28,045 nt of DNA from DASQUK01 sp046723645. GTDB lineage: Bacteria > Actinomycetota > Acidimicrobiia > Acidimicrobiales > VFJN01. This document shows, piece by piece, positions 1 to 7,163 of the stretch. Below the pieces are notes generated by a model, which saw only the letters and a list, made by a program, of their open reading frames with translations, was not told the origin of the DNA and ran no database searches. A program made the translations under genes and the position numbers. The first letter of the stretch is position 1; each line of letters opens with the position of its first letter. The DNA lies in NCBI GenBank assembly GCA_046723645.1, contig JBKOUY010000033.1:1-28045 (forward strand). The letters run 5' to 3'.

Positions 1-1
1 T

Positions 2-193
2 GACGACGCCGAGGCGGTCGCGCCGGTCACGGCGTTTGTCCGACGGGCGGCGAGCGCGTCACGCGATGCCCGGTTGCGGGCGGCCCGGCGCTGCTTGGAG
101 GTCTGGCGCTTGTCCGGCACAGCGGACAACGGTACGCCGCCGAGCACCCCGGGAGCGATCCGGTGCCCCCGCACTCAGAGGCCGAGTGGATAG
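2..193 (+). CDS. C-terminal end of an unrecognised gene (cut by the window edge)
   Basis: The frame is open from the first bases to a TAG at 191-193 and gives about 63 residues. Its first half is alanine/arginine-rich, looks helical, and has G or C in most third codon positions, as in the real genes here. The other plus-strand frames read as arginine-rich shadows. After about residue 45 the composition turns Pro/Thr/Ser-rich, so the tail may be a disordered end. No family is recognisable. It may be the C-terminus of a gene starting left of the window; the alternative is that it is non-coding. Confidence 0.35.
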   Translation, partial: DDAEAVAPVTAFVRRAASASRDARLRAARRCLEVWRLSGTADNGTPPSTPGAIRCPRTQRPSG

Positions 194-351
194 GCCCGCA
201 TGCGGGCACCGAACCGTACGGGATTAGCAGCGCAAGCCCAGGCCTCACAGCTCGGCCTCCGGACAACACTGACAACGGTTCGCAGAGACGACGAACCGCT
301 CCGCGCATCTTCTCATGCGAGTGGGCCCCGTGGACGCGGTTCAATCCCCAC

Positions 352-1398
352 ATGGATGTGCGCATCGGGACGTTCAACCTGAACAACCTGTTCGATCGCT
401 TCAACTTCGAGGCCGACCTGGGGACGCTGCCCGCCGCCGACCGCAACGTCCAGACCACGTACCAGTGGGTGTTCGTCGGGCAGGGCACCGGGCCGGAGGC
501 CCCACCGCCCCAGCTCGACGCCCCCACGTCGTCGTCGCCCGTCTTCCGGATCCAGAAAGGCGTGCGGGGCGAGCTCGTCCAGGGCAAGCCCGCCGCCGCC
601 CAGCAGGCCCTGGCGGCCCGGATCGCCGCCGTCGACGCCGCCGTGCTCGCACTGCAGGAGGTCGAGAACCTCGACGCCCTGAGACGCTTCAACCGGGGCG
701 TCGTCGCGCAGCCCTACGCCCATGAGGTCCTCATCGAGGGCAACGACCCTCGGTTCATCGACGTCGCGGTGCTCTCCCGCCTGCCGGTCGCAAACGTCAC
801 CAGCCACCGCTTCGAAATCCACCCCGACGACCCGGACATGCCGGTGTTCGGACGCGACCTCCTGGAGCTCCAGGTGTTCAACGAGAGCCGGGACCGGAGG
901 CTGCTGACCCTCTTCGTCACCCACCTCAAGTCGAAGTTCATCCCGTTCGGCGACCCCGACCCCGCGGCCACGGCGCGGGCCAACGACCAGCTGCGCACCC
1001 GGCAGGCCGAGACCATCGCCCGCGTCGTGGCCGCCCGGACGCGTCCCGACACCCGCTATCTCGTCATGGGGGACCTCAACGACGCTCCCGAGGCCGCCAC
1101 GCTGGCGCCGATGGTGTCCGGGCTCGGCCTCGTCGACGGGCTGGTGGGCGTGACCGAGAGCCGCCCGCCGCCGGCGGCGGCGCCGGAGAACTCGCCGACC
1201 ACGGTGCGCTGGACGCACCGTCACTCGGTCGCCAACGCCCCCGACGCGTTCGAGCTGTTCGACCAGGTCTGGCTCAGCCCCGCCCTCGCGGGCCGCCTCG
1301 CGCACGCCGAGATCGAGCGGCGGAGGGCCTGGAACGCCAGCTCGGAGGGCGTCGGCAGCGATCACGACCCCGCGTGGATCCAGCTCACCGGCCTGTGA
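352..1398 (+). CDS. Endonuclease/exonuclease/phosphatase (EEP) family hydrolase
   Basis: A 348-residue protein of the EEP fold, the metal-dependent phosphoesterase fold of DNase I, exonuclease III and sphingomyelinases. The family signatures occur in order: N-terminal TFNLNNLFD with the metal-site Asn, LQEVEN with the metal-binding Glu at about 103, THLKSK with His191, MGDLNDAP with Asp241/Asn243, and C-terminal GSDHDPA with Asp337/His338. The catalytic set therefore looks complete. I chose the ATG at 352 because the family fold starts right there (MDVRIGTFNL). The open frame continues upstream to 163, but that stretch looks non-coding. There is no Shine-Dalgarno sequence; TTCAAT lies 6 nt before the ATG and could be the -10 of a leaderless promoter, though its second base is wrong. 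No clear signal peptide starts the protein. The substrate (nucleic acid, phosphoinositide or other phosphodiester) cannot be told. Confidence 0.88.
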   Translation: MDVRIGTFNLNNLFDRFNFEADLGTLPAADRNVQTTYQWVFVGQGTGPEAPPPQLDAPTSSSPVFRIQKGVRGELVQGKPAAAQQALAARIAAVDAAVLALQEVENLDALRRFNRGVVAQPYAHEVLIEGNDPRFIDVAVLSRLPVANVTSHRFEIHPDDPDMPVFGRDLLELQVFNESRDRRLLTLFVTHLKSKFIPFGDPDPAATARANDQLRTRQAETIARVVAARTRPDTRYLVMGDLNDAPEAATLAPMVSGLGLVDGLVGVTESRPPPAAAPENSPTTVRWTHRHSVANAPDAFELFDQVWLSPALAGRLAHAEIERRRAWNASSEGVGSDHDPAWIQLTGL

Positions 1399-1484
1399 GC
1401 CGAGCGGCGGGCGTCGGCGAGCGCGGGGCGGCGGCCCATGTTTGGATGGAGCCCAAACCCTGTCGATCGCGGCCGCACCGGGTT

Positions 1485-1514
1485 CTGACCGTGCGGGGCT
1501 GCGGTCGGTATAGT
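1485..1514 (+). promoter_or_regulatory. Promoter of the TetR gene
   Basis: CTGACC (1485-1490) and TATAGT (1509-1514) are separated by 18 bp and match sigma-70-type -35/-10 boxes, with the -10 at five of six bases. Transcription would start near 1521, in the middle of the palindrome at 1514-1529. Predicted from sequence only. Confidence 0.55.
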
Positions 1515-1529
1515 CGCACGGCCGTGCGA
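1514..1529. promoter_or_regulatory. Perfect 16-bp palindrome, likely operator of the TetR regulator
   Basis: TCGCACGGCCGTGCGA is a perfect palindrome. It begins on the last base of the -10 hexamer and covers the predicted transcription start. TetR dimers commonly bind such sites in front of their own gene and block RNA polymerase. Self-repression by the gene at 1564 is therefore the simplest reading. I noticed no second full copy elsewhere in the window. Confidence 0.6.
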
Positions 1530-1563
1530 TGGCACCGGCGGGGTCGACGAAGGAGCGGTTCCT

Positions 1564-2298
1564 GTGGCTCGAACCTCCACCAAGCGGGTCACATCCCCTG
1601 CGGTCGTGCAGCTGAACACCCGGCACGATGGTCCGAAGCGATCCTCGCTGGCGCAGGAGCGCTCGCGCGAAACGAGGCGCAAGCTGGTCAAGGCTGCCCT
1701 CGATCTGTGGAGCGAGCGCGGCTTCGAGACCGGGATCGACAGCACGACCGCCGAGGAGATCGCCGCCCGGGCGGGCGTCGCCAAGGGGACCTTCTACTTC
1801 CACTTCGCCCGCAAGGAGCAGGTCCTGCTCGAGATGGGTTGGCTCACCGCCAGGGCGCTATACGAGGACGCCCTCCGCGCCCTCGCGCACGGGCGGTCGC
1901 TCGATACGGTCCTCGACCAGCTGATGACGAAGCTCGCCCGGCGCATCGAGAAGGGGCCCCGCGCCGCCGTCGGCCGCATGATCCAGGAGTTCCACCGCGC
2001 CCCGGAGTCCGAGGTCCTGTACGACCAGGAGCACTTCGGGTTCCAGCGGGCGTTCTCGGTCGTGTTCACCCACGCCCAGGACTCTGGTGAGCTGCCCGAC
2101 GACCTCGCCCCCCGGGACCTGGCGGCGATGCTCACGGCGCTGGTCATGGACGGGATCAGGGACTGGACCGTCGACGAGCGGGTCGACCTCGCCGCCGTGC
2201 TGCGCCAGCGCACCGCGCTGCTGCTGGCGGGTGCCCGCAACCTGGTCGTCGCGCCGCCCCGCCGGCGCCGGGCGGCCCCCTCGCCGCACCGGGGATGA
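1564..2298 (+). CDS. TetR/AcrR family transcriptional regulator
   Basis: A 244-residue one-component regulator. The N-terminal TetR DNA-binding domain spans roughly residues 35-85: an ETRRKLVKAALDLW first helix, then a helix-turn-helix with TAEEIAARAGVAKGTFYFHF, the family hallmark. The rest is the variable ligand-binding and dimerisation domain, so the ligand cannot be read. The GTG start at 1564 has an AAGGAG ribosome site 8 nt upstream, which supports it; the first 30 residues form an unstructured extension. A promoter and a perfect palindrome precede the gene and suggest autoregulation. The VOC gene lies 79 bp downstream on the same strand and may be another target, as may the acyl-CoA dehydrogenase genes. 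TetR proteins near fadE genes often sense acyl-CoAs, but here that is only inference. Confidence 0.93.
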   Translation: MARTSTKRVTSPAVVQLNTRHDGPKRSSLAQERSRETRRKLVKAALDLWSERGFETGIDSTTAEEIAARAGVAKGTFYFHFARKEQVLLEMGWLTARALYEDALRALAHGRSLDTVLDQLMTKLARRIEKGPRAAVGRMIQEFHRAPESEVLYDQEHFGFQRAFSVVFTHAQDSGELPDDLAPRDLAAMLTALVMDGIRDWTVDERVDLAAVLRQRTALLLAGARNLVVAPPRRRRAAPSPHRG

Positions 2299-2313
2299 GC
2301 CGCCGGACCGTCC

Positions 2314-2335
2314 AATTGTTGGCCAACGAACAATT
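2314..2335. promoter_or_regulatory. AT-rich nested inverted repeat upstream of the VOC gene
   Basis: AATTGTT (2314-2320) and AACAATT (2329-2335) form inverted arms. Inside them lies a second perfect palindrome, GTTGGCCAAC (2318-2327). The block is strikingly AT-rich for this genome. It lies 31-52 bp before the predicted -10 hexamer of the downstream gene, where an operator or activator site would be expected. A terminator role for the TetR gene is less likely because the stem is AT-rich and has no T tract. Confidence 0.5.
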
Positions 2336-2365
2336 ACGTACCTGGTCCCGGGTGACAGGTCCCCT

Positions 2366-2371
2366 TACGAT
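2366..2371 (+). promoter_or_regulatory. -10 element of a leaderless promoter (VOC gene)
   Basis: TACGAT ends 6 nt before the ATG at 2378, so transcription should begin at or next to the start codon. No Shine-Dalgarno sequence is present. The same geometry recurs at four other genes in this window. Confidence 0.5.
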
Positions 2372-2377
2372 CCCCGC

Positions 2378-3283
2378 ATGCCGATCCGCGAGTTCTTCCA
2401 CCTGATCCACGTCGTCGACGACCAGGACGAGGCCGACGCCTGGTATGACGAGGTCTTCAAGCCCCAGCGGTTCATCCAGAAGAACTGGTCGGACGTCGAG
2501 CGGCGGTGGGCCTCGCTGGCGATGATCGGCGATTTCATGATCGAGGTGATCGAACCGGGCCCGGAGCCACTGGACCAGGCGGCGCCGCTGGGCCGGTTTC
2601 GCACCCGGTTCGGCCAGCACTTCCACTCGCTCGCGTGGTACGTCGACGCACCCGACCTGCGCGCCCTTTTCGACGAGCTGCGCACCCACGGCGTGAGGAT
2701 CGCGAAGCCCGGTGGCGGCATCTTCCCGGACGGTGACCTCGACCCGGGCCCCACGATCTTCACCCATCCCAAGGACACCTTCGGCCAGCTCGAGTTCGTC
2801 GCCCTCGACGACTTCTGGCGGGGGCACGACCCGCGGTTCGGGGCGGCGTGGACGCCTTCCTTCTGGCGGGACGACCATCCCCTCGGCATCGAGCGCGTGG
2901 CCCACTTCACGACCGTGGTGGCCGACGTCGAGAAGGCACGGGCGCTCTTCGAGGGGCCGATCGGGGGACGCCTCCTCCACGCCGAGGAGTCGGCGACTGC
3001 CGAGAGTGCGTTCGTCGCCGTGGCCAGCGACTCGATCGTCGAGCTTGCCCGGCCGACCACCGCAAGCTCCCGGCTCGCCGCCGACCTTGCCGGAGCCGGC
3101 GAGCTCCCGCATGCGTGCACGTTCAAGGTGGTCGACCTCGAAGCGGCCGAGCGTCACGTCGAGGGCGTCGGTGTCGGCGTGGCCGACCGCTCCGGCAACG
3201 GCTTCACGCTCGAGCCGGCGGACTGCTTCGGTGCCGTCTATGCGTTCACGAGCCGGGTTGTGCCGGGAGATCCGCGGGCGTGA
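2378..3283 (+). CDS. Two-domain VOC superfamily protein (glyoxalase/dioxygenase fold)
   Basis: A 301-residue protein with two vicinal-oxygen-chelate modules. The first (about 1-150) has FHLIHVVDD, then HFHSLAWYVDA, and closes with FGQLEFVAL, whose His and Glu are candidate metal ligands. The second (about 165-295) begins with ERVAHFTTVVADVEKA, is less conserved, and ends TLEPADCFGAVYAF. Two-module VOC proteins include extradiol ring-cleavage dioxygenases, glyoxalases and isomerases; I cannot tell which activity this one has. I chose the ATG at 2378 because the fold begins there and a leaderless -10 hexamer lies 6 nt before it. The TetR gene is directly upstream and an SDR remnant directly downstream, which suggests an old catabolic operon. 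Confidence 0.82.
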   Translation: MPIREFFHLIHVVDDQDEADAWYDEVFKPQRFIQKNWSDVERRWASLAMIGDFMIEVIEPGPEPLDQAAPLGRFRTRFGQHFHSLAWYVDAPDLRALFDELRTHGVRIAKPGGGIFPDGDLDPGPTIFTHPKDTFGQLEFVALDDFWRGHDPRFGAAWTPSFWRDDHPLGIERVAHFTTVVADVEKARALFEGPIGGRLLHAEESATAESAFVAVASDSIVELARPTTASSRLAADLAGAGELPHACTFKVVDLEAAERHVEGVGVGVADRSGNGFTLEPADCFGAVYAFTSRVVPGDPRA

Positions 3284-3338
3284 ATCTGGACCGGGTACAG
3301 GAATTTGCCGTCGGTGAGCCGGCGGCCTGACAGGAGCC

Positions 3339-3586
3339 ATGCCCATGACACCCGATCCGAGTACGGGCCAAAGGTCCGCGTGAACACCCTGTCGCCCGGC
3401 CCGTTCCTCACCGACATCTCCTGGGCCTGGCCACCGGGACAGCGCGAGAAGGCGGACAACGCCCTGGGCCGCCCGGGAAACCCCGAGGAGATCGTGACCG
3501 CGGCGCTGTTCCTCGCCAGCCCGGCCTCGAGCTACACGAGCGGCGCCATCGTGCGCGTGGACGGCGGTCTGCACGTGGGCCAGTGA
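3339..3586 (+). pseudogene. Remnant of a short-chain dehydrogenase/reductase gene (internal deletion)
   Basis: From about 3359 the frame encodes roughly the last 75 residues of a classical SDR: EYGPKVRVNTLSPGPFLTD, then ALGRPGNPEEIVTAALFLAS and the C-terminal GAIVRVDGGL signature. The NAD-binding TGxxxGxG motif, the NNAG motif and the catalytic Ser-Tyr-Lys segment are absent. Just upstream, CAGGAG is followed by ATG (3339 and 3345) in a different frame that stops after 14 codons. It looks as if the start region and the 3' end survive while some 500 bp between them were lost with a frame change. Normal SDRs are about 250-280 residues. A similar CAGGAG-CCC-ATG start precedes the intact SDR at 25790. 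Confidence 0.75.
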
Positions 3587-3590
3587 GCCA

Positions 3591-3629
3591 CCCGCGGGCG
3601 GGCAGTGCCGCAGCGCCGCCCCGCGCGGG
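3591..3629. terminator. Possible bidirectional terminator between convergent genes
   Basis: CCCGCG (3591-3596) pairs with CGCGGG (3624-3629), with further imperfect pairing inside. It lies between the SDR remnant and the end of the minus-strand acyl-CoA dehydrogenase. There is no T tract, and random pairing is common at this GC content, so support is modest. Confidence 0.3.
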
Positions 3630-3632
3630 CGA

Positions 3633-4901
3633 TCAGTTCCGGGGTAGGTCGCGGAACGGCACGCTCCGGTTGGTGCCGGGCTCGCGGGGTAGGCCGAGCA
3701 CGCGTTCGCCGACGATGTTGCGCTGGATCTGATCCGACCCGCCGTAGATCGGCGGCCCCTGCGCAAACAACGCAGCCTCCAACAGCTCGCCCAGGTCGGC
3801 GATGCCCGTGGCCGCCGCAGCCGCCGCGACCGCCCGCTGGTCGTAGCCGTGGACCATCCCCGCCGCCTGCAACACCGTGAAGGTCACGTCGCGGCTCAGG
3901 CGGACCACATGGCTCTGCGCCATCTTGGCCAGGTTCGGGAGCCCGGGCAGCTCGCCACCGGACTCCTGGAGGGCGCGCGCGCGCCGGCTGGTCAGCGCCA
4001 GCAGGCGCTCCAACGTGTAGAGCCGCACGAGGCCCTGCCGAACGACCGGGTCGGAGCTCCGCCCGACCTCGCGTGCCAGCTCGGCGAGCCGTGGCCAGCC
4101 ACCCAGGCGCGAGGCCACCGCCGGCGCCTCGCCGTCCGGAGCGACGACGAAGGAGCCGGCGGACCGGTCGAGGTCGCCCGCGATCGGCCCCGGCCTCGCC
4201 ATCGTCGTCGCGCCGGCGCCGCCCGAGAGCGCTCGCTCGAAGGCGAGCGTGGTGTTGGCCACCGTCCATCCGTTGCCCTCGCCGCCGACCAGGTCGTCGT
4301 CGGCGACGCGCGCATCGGTGATGAACACCTCGTTGAACAGGCTGCGGCCGGTCATCTCCCGCAGCGGTCGCACCTCGATGCCGGGCTGGTCCATGCGGAT
4401 GATGAAGTAGGAGATCCCGGCGTGCTTGGGGACGTCCACGTTCGTCCGTGCGACCAGCATCGCCTTGTTGGCGACCTGGCCGCCCGACGTCCACACCTTC
4501 TGGCCGTTGACGACCCAATCGTCGCCGTCGCGGACCGCCAGGGTCTGGAGCCCCGCGAGGTCCGACCCGGCGTTGGGCTCGCTGAACAGCTGGCAGTAGC
4601 CGTCGCCGCCCGTGACGATCCCCGGCAGGTGCCGCCGCTTCTGGTCGTCGGTGCCATGGACGAGAAGGGTGGGGGCGGCCATCCCGGCCGCGAAGCCGAC
4701 GGGGGCCGGCACCGCGCCGAACCGTTGGATCGCCGCGGACACCGCGAGCCCGTCCGGACGCGACAGCCCCCGGCCGTACCACTCCCGCGGCCAGTGCGGT
4801 TGGGCCCATCCGGACTCGCCGAGCCGGCGCCACCACTCGCGCAGCGACAGCTCCGGGTCCCAGTTGGCCTCCAACCACGCGGCCAGCTCGCGACGGCTCA
4901 C
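3633..4901 (-). CDS. Acyl-CoA dehydrogenase (FadE type)
   Basis: A 422-residue flavoprotein of the acyl-CoA dehydrogenase family, which introduces an alpha,beta double bond into acyl-CoA esters and passes electrons to ETF. The FAD/substrate signature CQLFSEPNAGSDLAG (about 103-117), the VVNGQKVWTSG strand (130-140) and the C-terminal YGGSDQIQRNIVGERVLGLP are present. The catalytic base is likely Glu222 in TTLAFERALSG, the helix-G position used by isovaleryl-CoA and long-chain dehydrogenases. The position used by medium-chain enzymes is Gly here. The GTG start overlaps the TGA of the upstream fused dehydrogenase by GTGA, so the two are probably translationally coupled and may form one complex. 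Family knowledge links this architecture to branched or steroid side-chain acyl-CoAs; the substrate here is inferred only. Confidence 0.93.
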   Translation of the reverse strand: MSRRELAAWLEANWDPELSLREWWRRLGESGWAQPHWPREWYGRGLSRPDGLAVSAAIQRFGAVPAPVGFAAGMAAPTLLVHGTDDQKRRHLPGIVTGGDGYCQLFSEPNAGSDLAGLQTLAVRDGDDWVVNGQKVWTSGGQVANKAMLVARTNVDVPKHAGISYFIIRMDQPGIEVRPLREMTGRSLFNEVFITDARVADDDLVGGEGNGWTVANTTLAFERALSGGAGATTMARPGPIAGDLDRSAGSFVVAPDGEAPAVASRLGGWPRLAELAREVGRSSDPVVRQGLVRLYTLERLLALTSRRARALQESGGELPGLPNLAKMAQSHVVRLSRDVTFTVLQAAGMVHGYDQRAVAAAAAATGIADLGELLEAALFAQGPPIYGGSDQIQRNIVGERVLGLPREPGTNRSVPFRDLPRN

Positions 4902-7060
4902 TTGAGCAGGGGATCCCGGGGCAGGCCCAGGATGCGTTCGCCGATCTGGTTGCGGGTGATCTCCGAGGTCCCGCCGGCGATCGACAGGGCCCGGCTGAAG
5001 ATGAGGGCCGCCCCGACCTCGCCACCGAGGCCGTCTGCCAGGGCGACGTCGGGGCCGAGGATGGCAAGGCCCGCATCCGCAACCCGCTGTGAGTGCTCGG
5101 CGCTGAGGAGCTTGGTCACGTTTCCCTCGGGCCCGGGTTCGCCCCCGGTGACGGCCCGCTCGGCCCGCCGGAGGTTGAGGATTCGCATCGTCTGCGCCTC
5201 GGCCAGCAGCCGGCCGACCGTGCGACCGGCATCGGGCACGGCATCCCTGCGCCGCCTGTAGGCCTCGAGCAGGAAGTCCCCGCGCCGGACGCCGCCCTCG
5301 CCGCCACCGATGCTGACCCGCTCGTTCCCGAGCGTCGAGCGCGCCACCGTCCAGCCGCCATTCACCGGCCCCACGACGTCGTCGTCGGGGACGAAGACCT
5401 CGTCGAAGAAGACCTCGTTGAACATCGCACCGCCGGACGCCTCGCGCAGCGGGCGCACGTCGACTCCTTCGGCGTCCATGTCGATGACCATGACGGTGAT
5501 GCCGGCGTGCTTCGGGGCGTCCGGATCCGTGCGCACGGTCGCCAGGCCGCGCTGGCAGAACTGCGCGCCGCTGGTCCACACCTTCTGGCCGCTGACGCGC
5601 CATCCCCCGTCGACGCGCGTCCCCCGCGTGCGGATGCCGGCGGCGTCGGATCCGGCGTTGGGCTCGCTGAACAGCTGACACCACACCAGCTCGCCCTCGA
5701 GGCTCGGCCGCACCCACCGCTCCACCTGGTCGGCGCTGGCGTGCTGGATCAGCGTGAGAATGATCCAGCCGCTGATGCCGTACTGGGGCCGCTCGACGCC
5801 AGCGCGGTCGAGCTCCTGGTCGATGACGATCTGCTCGACGGGCCGGGCGGCGCGACCCCAGGGCCTCGGCCAGTGCGGCATCGCCAGACCCGTCTCGATC
5901 AGCCGCCGGCGCCGTTGTCCGGCGGGCAGCGCCGCGACATGCGCGGCCAACGCCCGGATCTCCTGGCGGATCGCGGCGGCCTCGGGCGGGAGCTCGAGGT
6001 CCAGCCGGCGGGCCACCCCCGCGTCGGCGAGGCGGGCCACGTCCTCCGCGGCCGACCCGGGTTCGAACAGCGCCGCCAGCGCACCGGCCCGGCGCAGCAG
6101 CATGTGCCCGTCGTGCTCCCAGGTGAAGCCGATGCCCCCGTGCACCTGGATGTTGAGCTGCGCGTTGCGGACGTAGGCGGACAGCGCCTGGGTGGCGGCG
6201 ACCGCGCTCGCCAGCGCGAACTGTTGGTCGTCCCCCGTCGCAGCCCGGGCGGCGTCCCAGGTGGCGGCCGTGGCCATCTCGGCGGCGACGAGCATGTCGG
6301 CGCAGTGGTGTTTCACCGCGCCGTAGGTGCCGATGACCCGCCCGAACTGCTCGCGGGTTTTGGCGTAGTCGGTCGCCATCTCGACGCATTCGTGGGCGCC
6401 GCCGGACGCCTCGGCGGCCGCGAGGGTGCGGGCAAACGCCAGTGCCCGAGCCCTCCGGCCGGCGAGGATGCTCACGGCGTCCAGCGGCACGCGGTCGAGC
6501 CGGACCCTGGCCGACCGCCTCGTCGGATCGAGGTTGCCCGCCGCCGTCGCGCTGACGCCCGTCGTCCCGACGGGCACGACCGCCAGGTCGTCTCCGACGG
6601 CCACCGCCAGGAGGTCGGCCGTGCCCGCGCCCAGCACGACCCCGGCGTCGCCGTCGACCACCCCCTCGTCGATCGACAGCGATCCGCCGAACCCCAGGCC
6701 GGCGACGGTCGTGCCGTCGACCAGCCCCGGCAACAGGCGGGCGCGCTGGTCGTCGGACCCGCAGTCGGAGATGACGGCCGACAGCACGACCGTCGGCAGG
6801 AAGGGCCCGGGCGCCAGGGAGCGGCCCAGCGCCTCGAGGACCACGACGAGCTCGGGCAGGCCGTAGCCCGAACCCCCGTAGCGCTCGGGGACATGGAGGC
6901 CGGTCCAGCCGAGCTCGACCATCGAGGCCCAGAAGCGCGGCCTGCCCTCGTCAGGCGCGTCAAGGAGTGCCCTGGCCTCGGCCCGAGCCTTCTCCCCCTG
7001 CAGGAACGAACGAGCGACGTCGGCAAGTTCGCGGTGGGCGTCGGTGATCGCAATGGCCAT
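4898..7060 (-). CDS. Fused two-domain acyl-CoA dehydrogenase (FadE34/FadE22-like)
   Basis: A 720-residue protein made of two acyl-CoA dehydrogenase units. The N-terminal unit (about 1-340) runs from ELADVARSFL to IQVHGGIGFTWEHDGH. At the helix-G position it reads LAFARTLAAAEASG, so the catalytic Glu is replaced by Ala210. The C-terminal unit (about 360-720) has CQLFSEPNAGSDAAG, VSGQKVWTSG, STLGNERVSIGGG with candidate base Glu580, and GGTSEITRNQIGERILGLP. This pattern of one inactive and one active half in about 710-720 residues matches mycobacterial fused FadEs such as FadE34, which act on steroid side-chain CoA esters; the substrate here is unproven. The ATG start has GGGAGG 5 nt upstream. 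The downstream dehydrogenase overlaps its stop by GTGA. Confidence 0.94.
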   Translation of the reverse strand: MAIAITDAHRELADVARSFLQGEKARAEARALLDAPDEGRPRFWASMVELGWTGLHVPERYGGSGYGLPELVVVLEALGRSLAPGPFLPTVVLSAVISDCGSDDQRARLLPGLVDGTTVAGLGFGGSLSIDEGVVDGDAGVVLGAGTADLLAVAVGDDLAVVPVGTTGVSATAAGNLDPTRRSARVRLDRVPLDAVSILAGRRARALAFARTLAAAEASGGAHECVEMATDYAKTREQFGRVIGTYGAVKHHCADMLVAAEMATAATWDAARAATGDDQQFALASAVAATQALSAYVRNAQLNIQVHGGIGFTWEHDGHMLLRRAGALAALFEPGSAAEDVARLADAGVARRLDLELPPEAAAIRQEIRALAAHVAALPAGQRRRRLIETGLAMPHWPRPWGRAARPVEQIVIDQELDRAGVERPQYGISGWIILTLIQHASADQVERWVRPSLEGELVWCQLFSEPNAGSDAAGIRTRGTRVDGGWRVSGQKVWTSGAQFCQRGLATVRTDPDAPKHAGITVMVIDMDAEGVDVRPLREASGGAMFNEVFFDEVFVPDDDVVGPVNGGWTVARSTLGNERVSIGGGEGGVRRGDFLLEAYRRRRDAVPDAGRTVGRLLAEAQTMRILNLRRAERAVTGGEPGPEGNVTKLLSAEHSQRVADAGLAILGPDVALADGLGGEVGAALIFSRALSIAGGTSEITRNQIGERILGLPRDPLLK

Positions 7061-7093
7061 CGATCCCTCCCTCAGACTCGACGGAGCCTCGGG

Positions 7094-7099
7094 ATGCTA
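7094..7099 (-). promoter_or_regulatory. Candidate -10 box for the acyl-CoA dehydrogenase operon
   Basis: TAGCAT on the minus strand lies about 33 bp before the ATG of the fused dehydrogenase and leaves a short leader that includes the GGGAGG ribosome site. No convincing -35 box is seen at the normal distance. Confidence 0.35.
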
Positions 7100-7163
7100 G
7101 TGGATATGAACTCGGCCCAAATGTCGACCGGGCTCCGCGTGGCCGATGGCCCGGGCGCGCCGA

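Noticed and set aside
163..351. N-terminal extension of the EEP gene to an upstream start
   Set aside because: The extra 63 residues lack the codon pattern of the rest, and the EEP fold begins exactly at the ATG at 352.
331..352. tRNA T-arm-like stretch GGTTCAATCCC
   Set aside because: The flanking bases do not form the five-pair T stem, and no acceptor or anticodon stem is found around it.
3633..6389. One 918-codon open frame on the minus strand covering both dehydrogenase genes
   Set aside because: Its first half is an arginine/glycine-rich shadow of the fused dehydrogenase. The real gene starts at GTG 4901, where the family sequence begins and overlaps the upstream stop.
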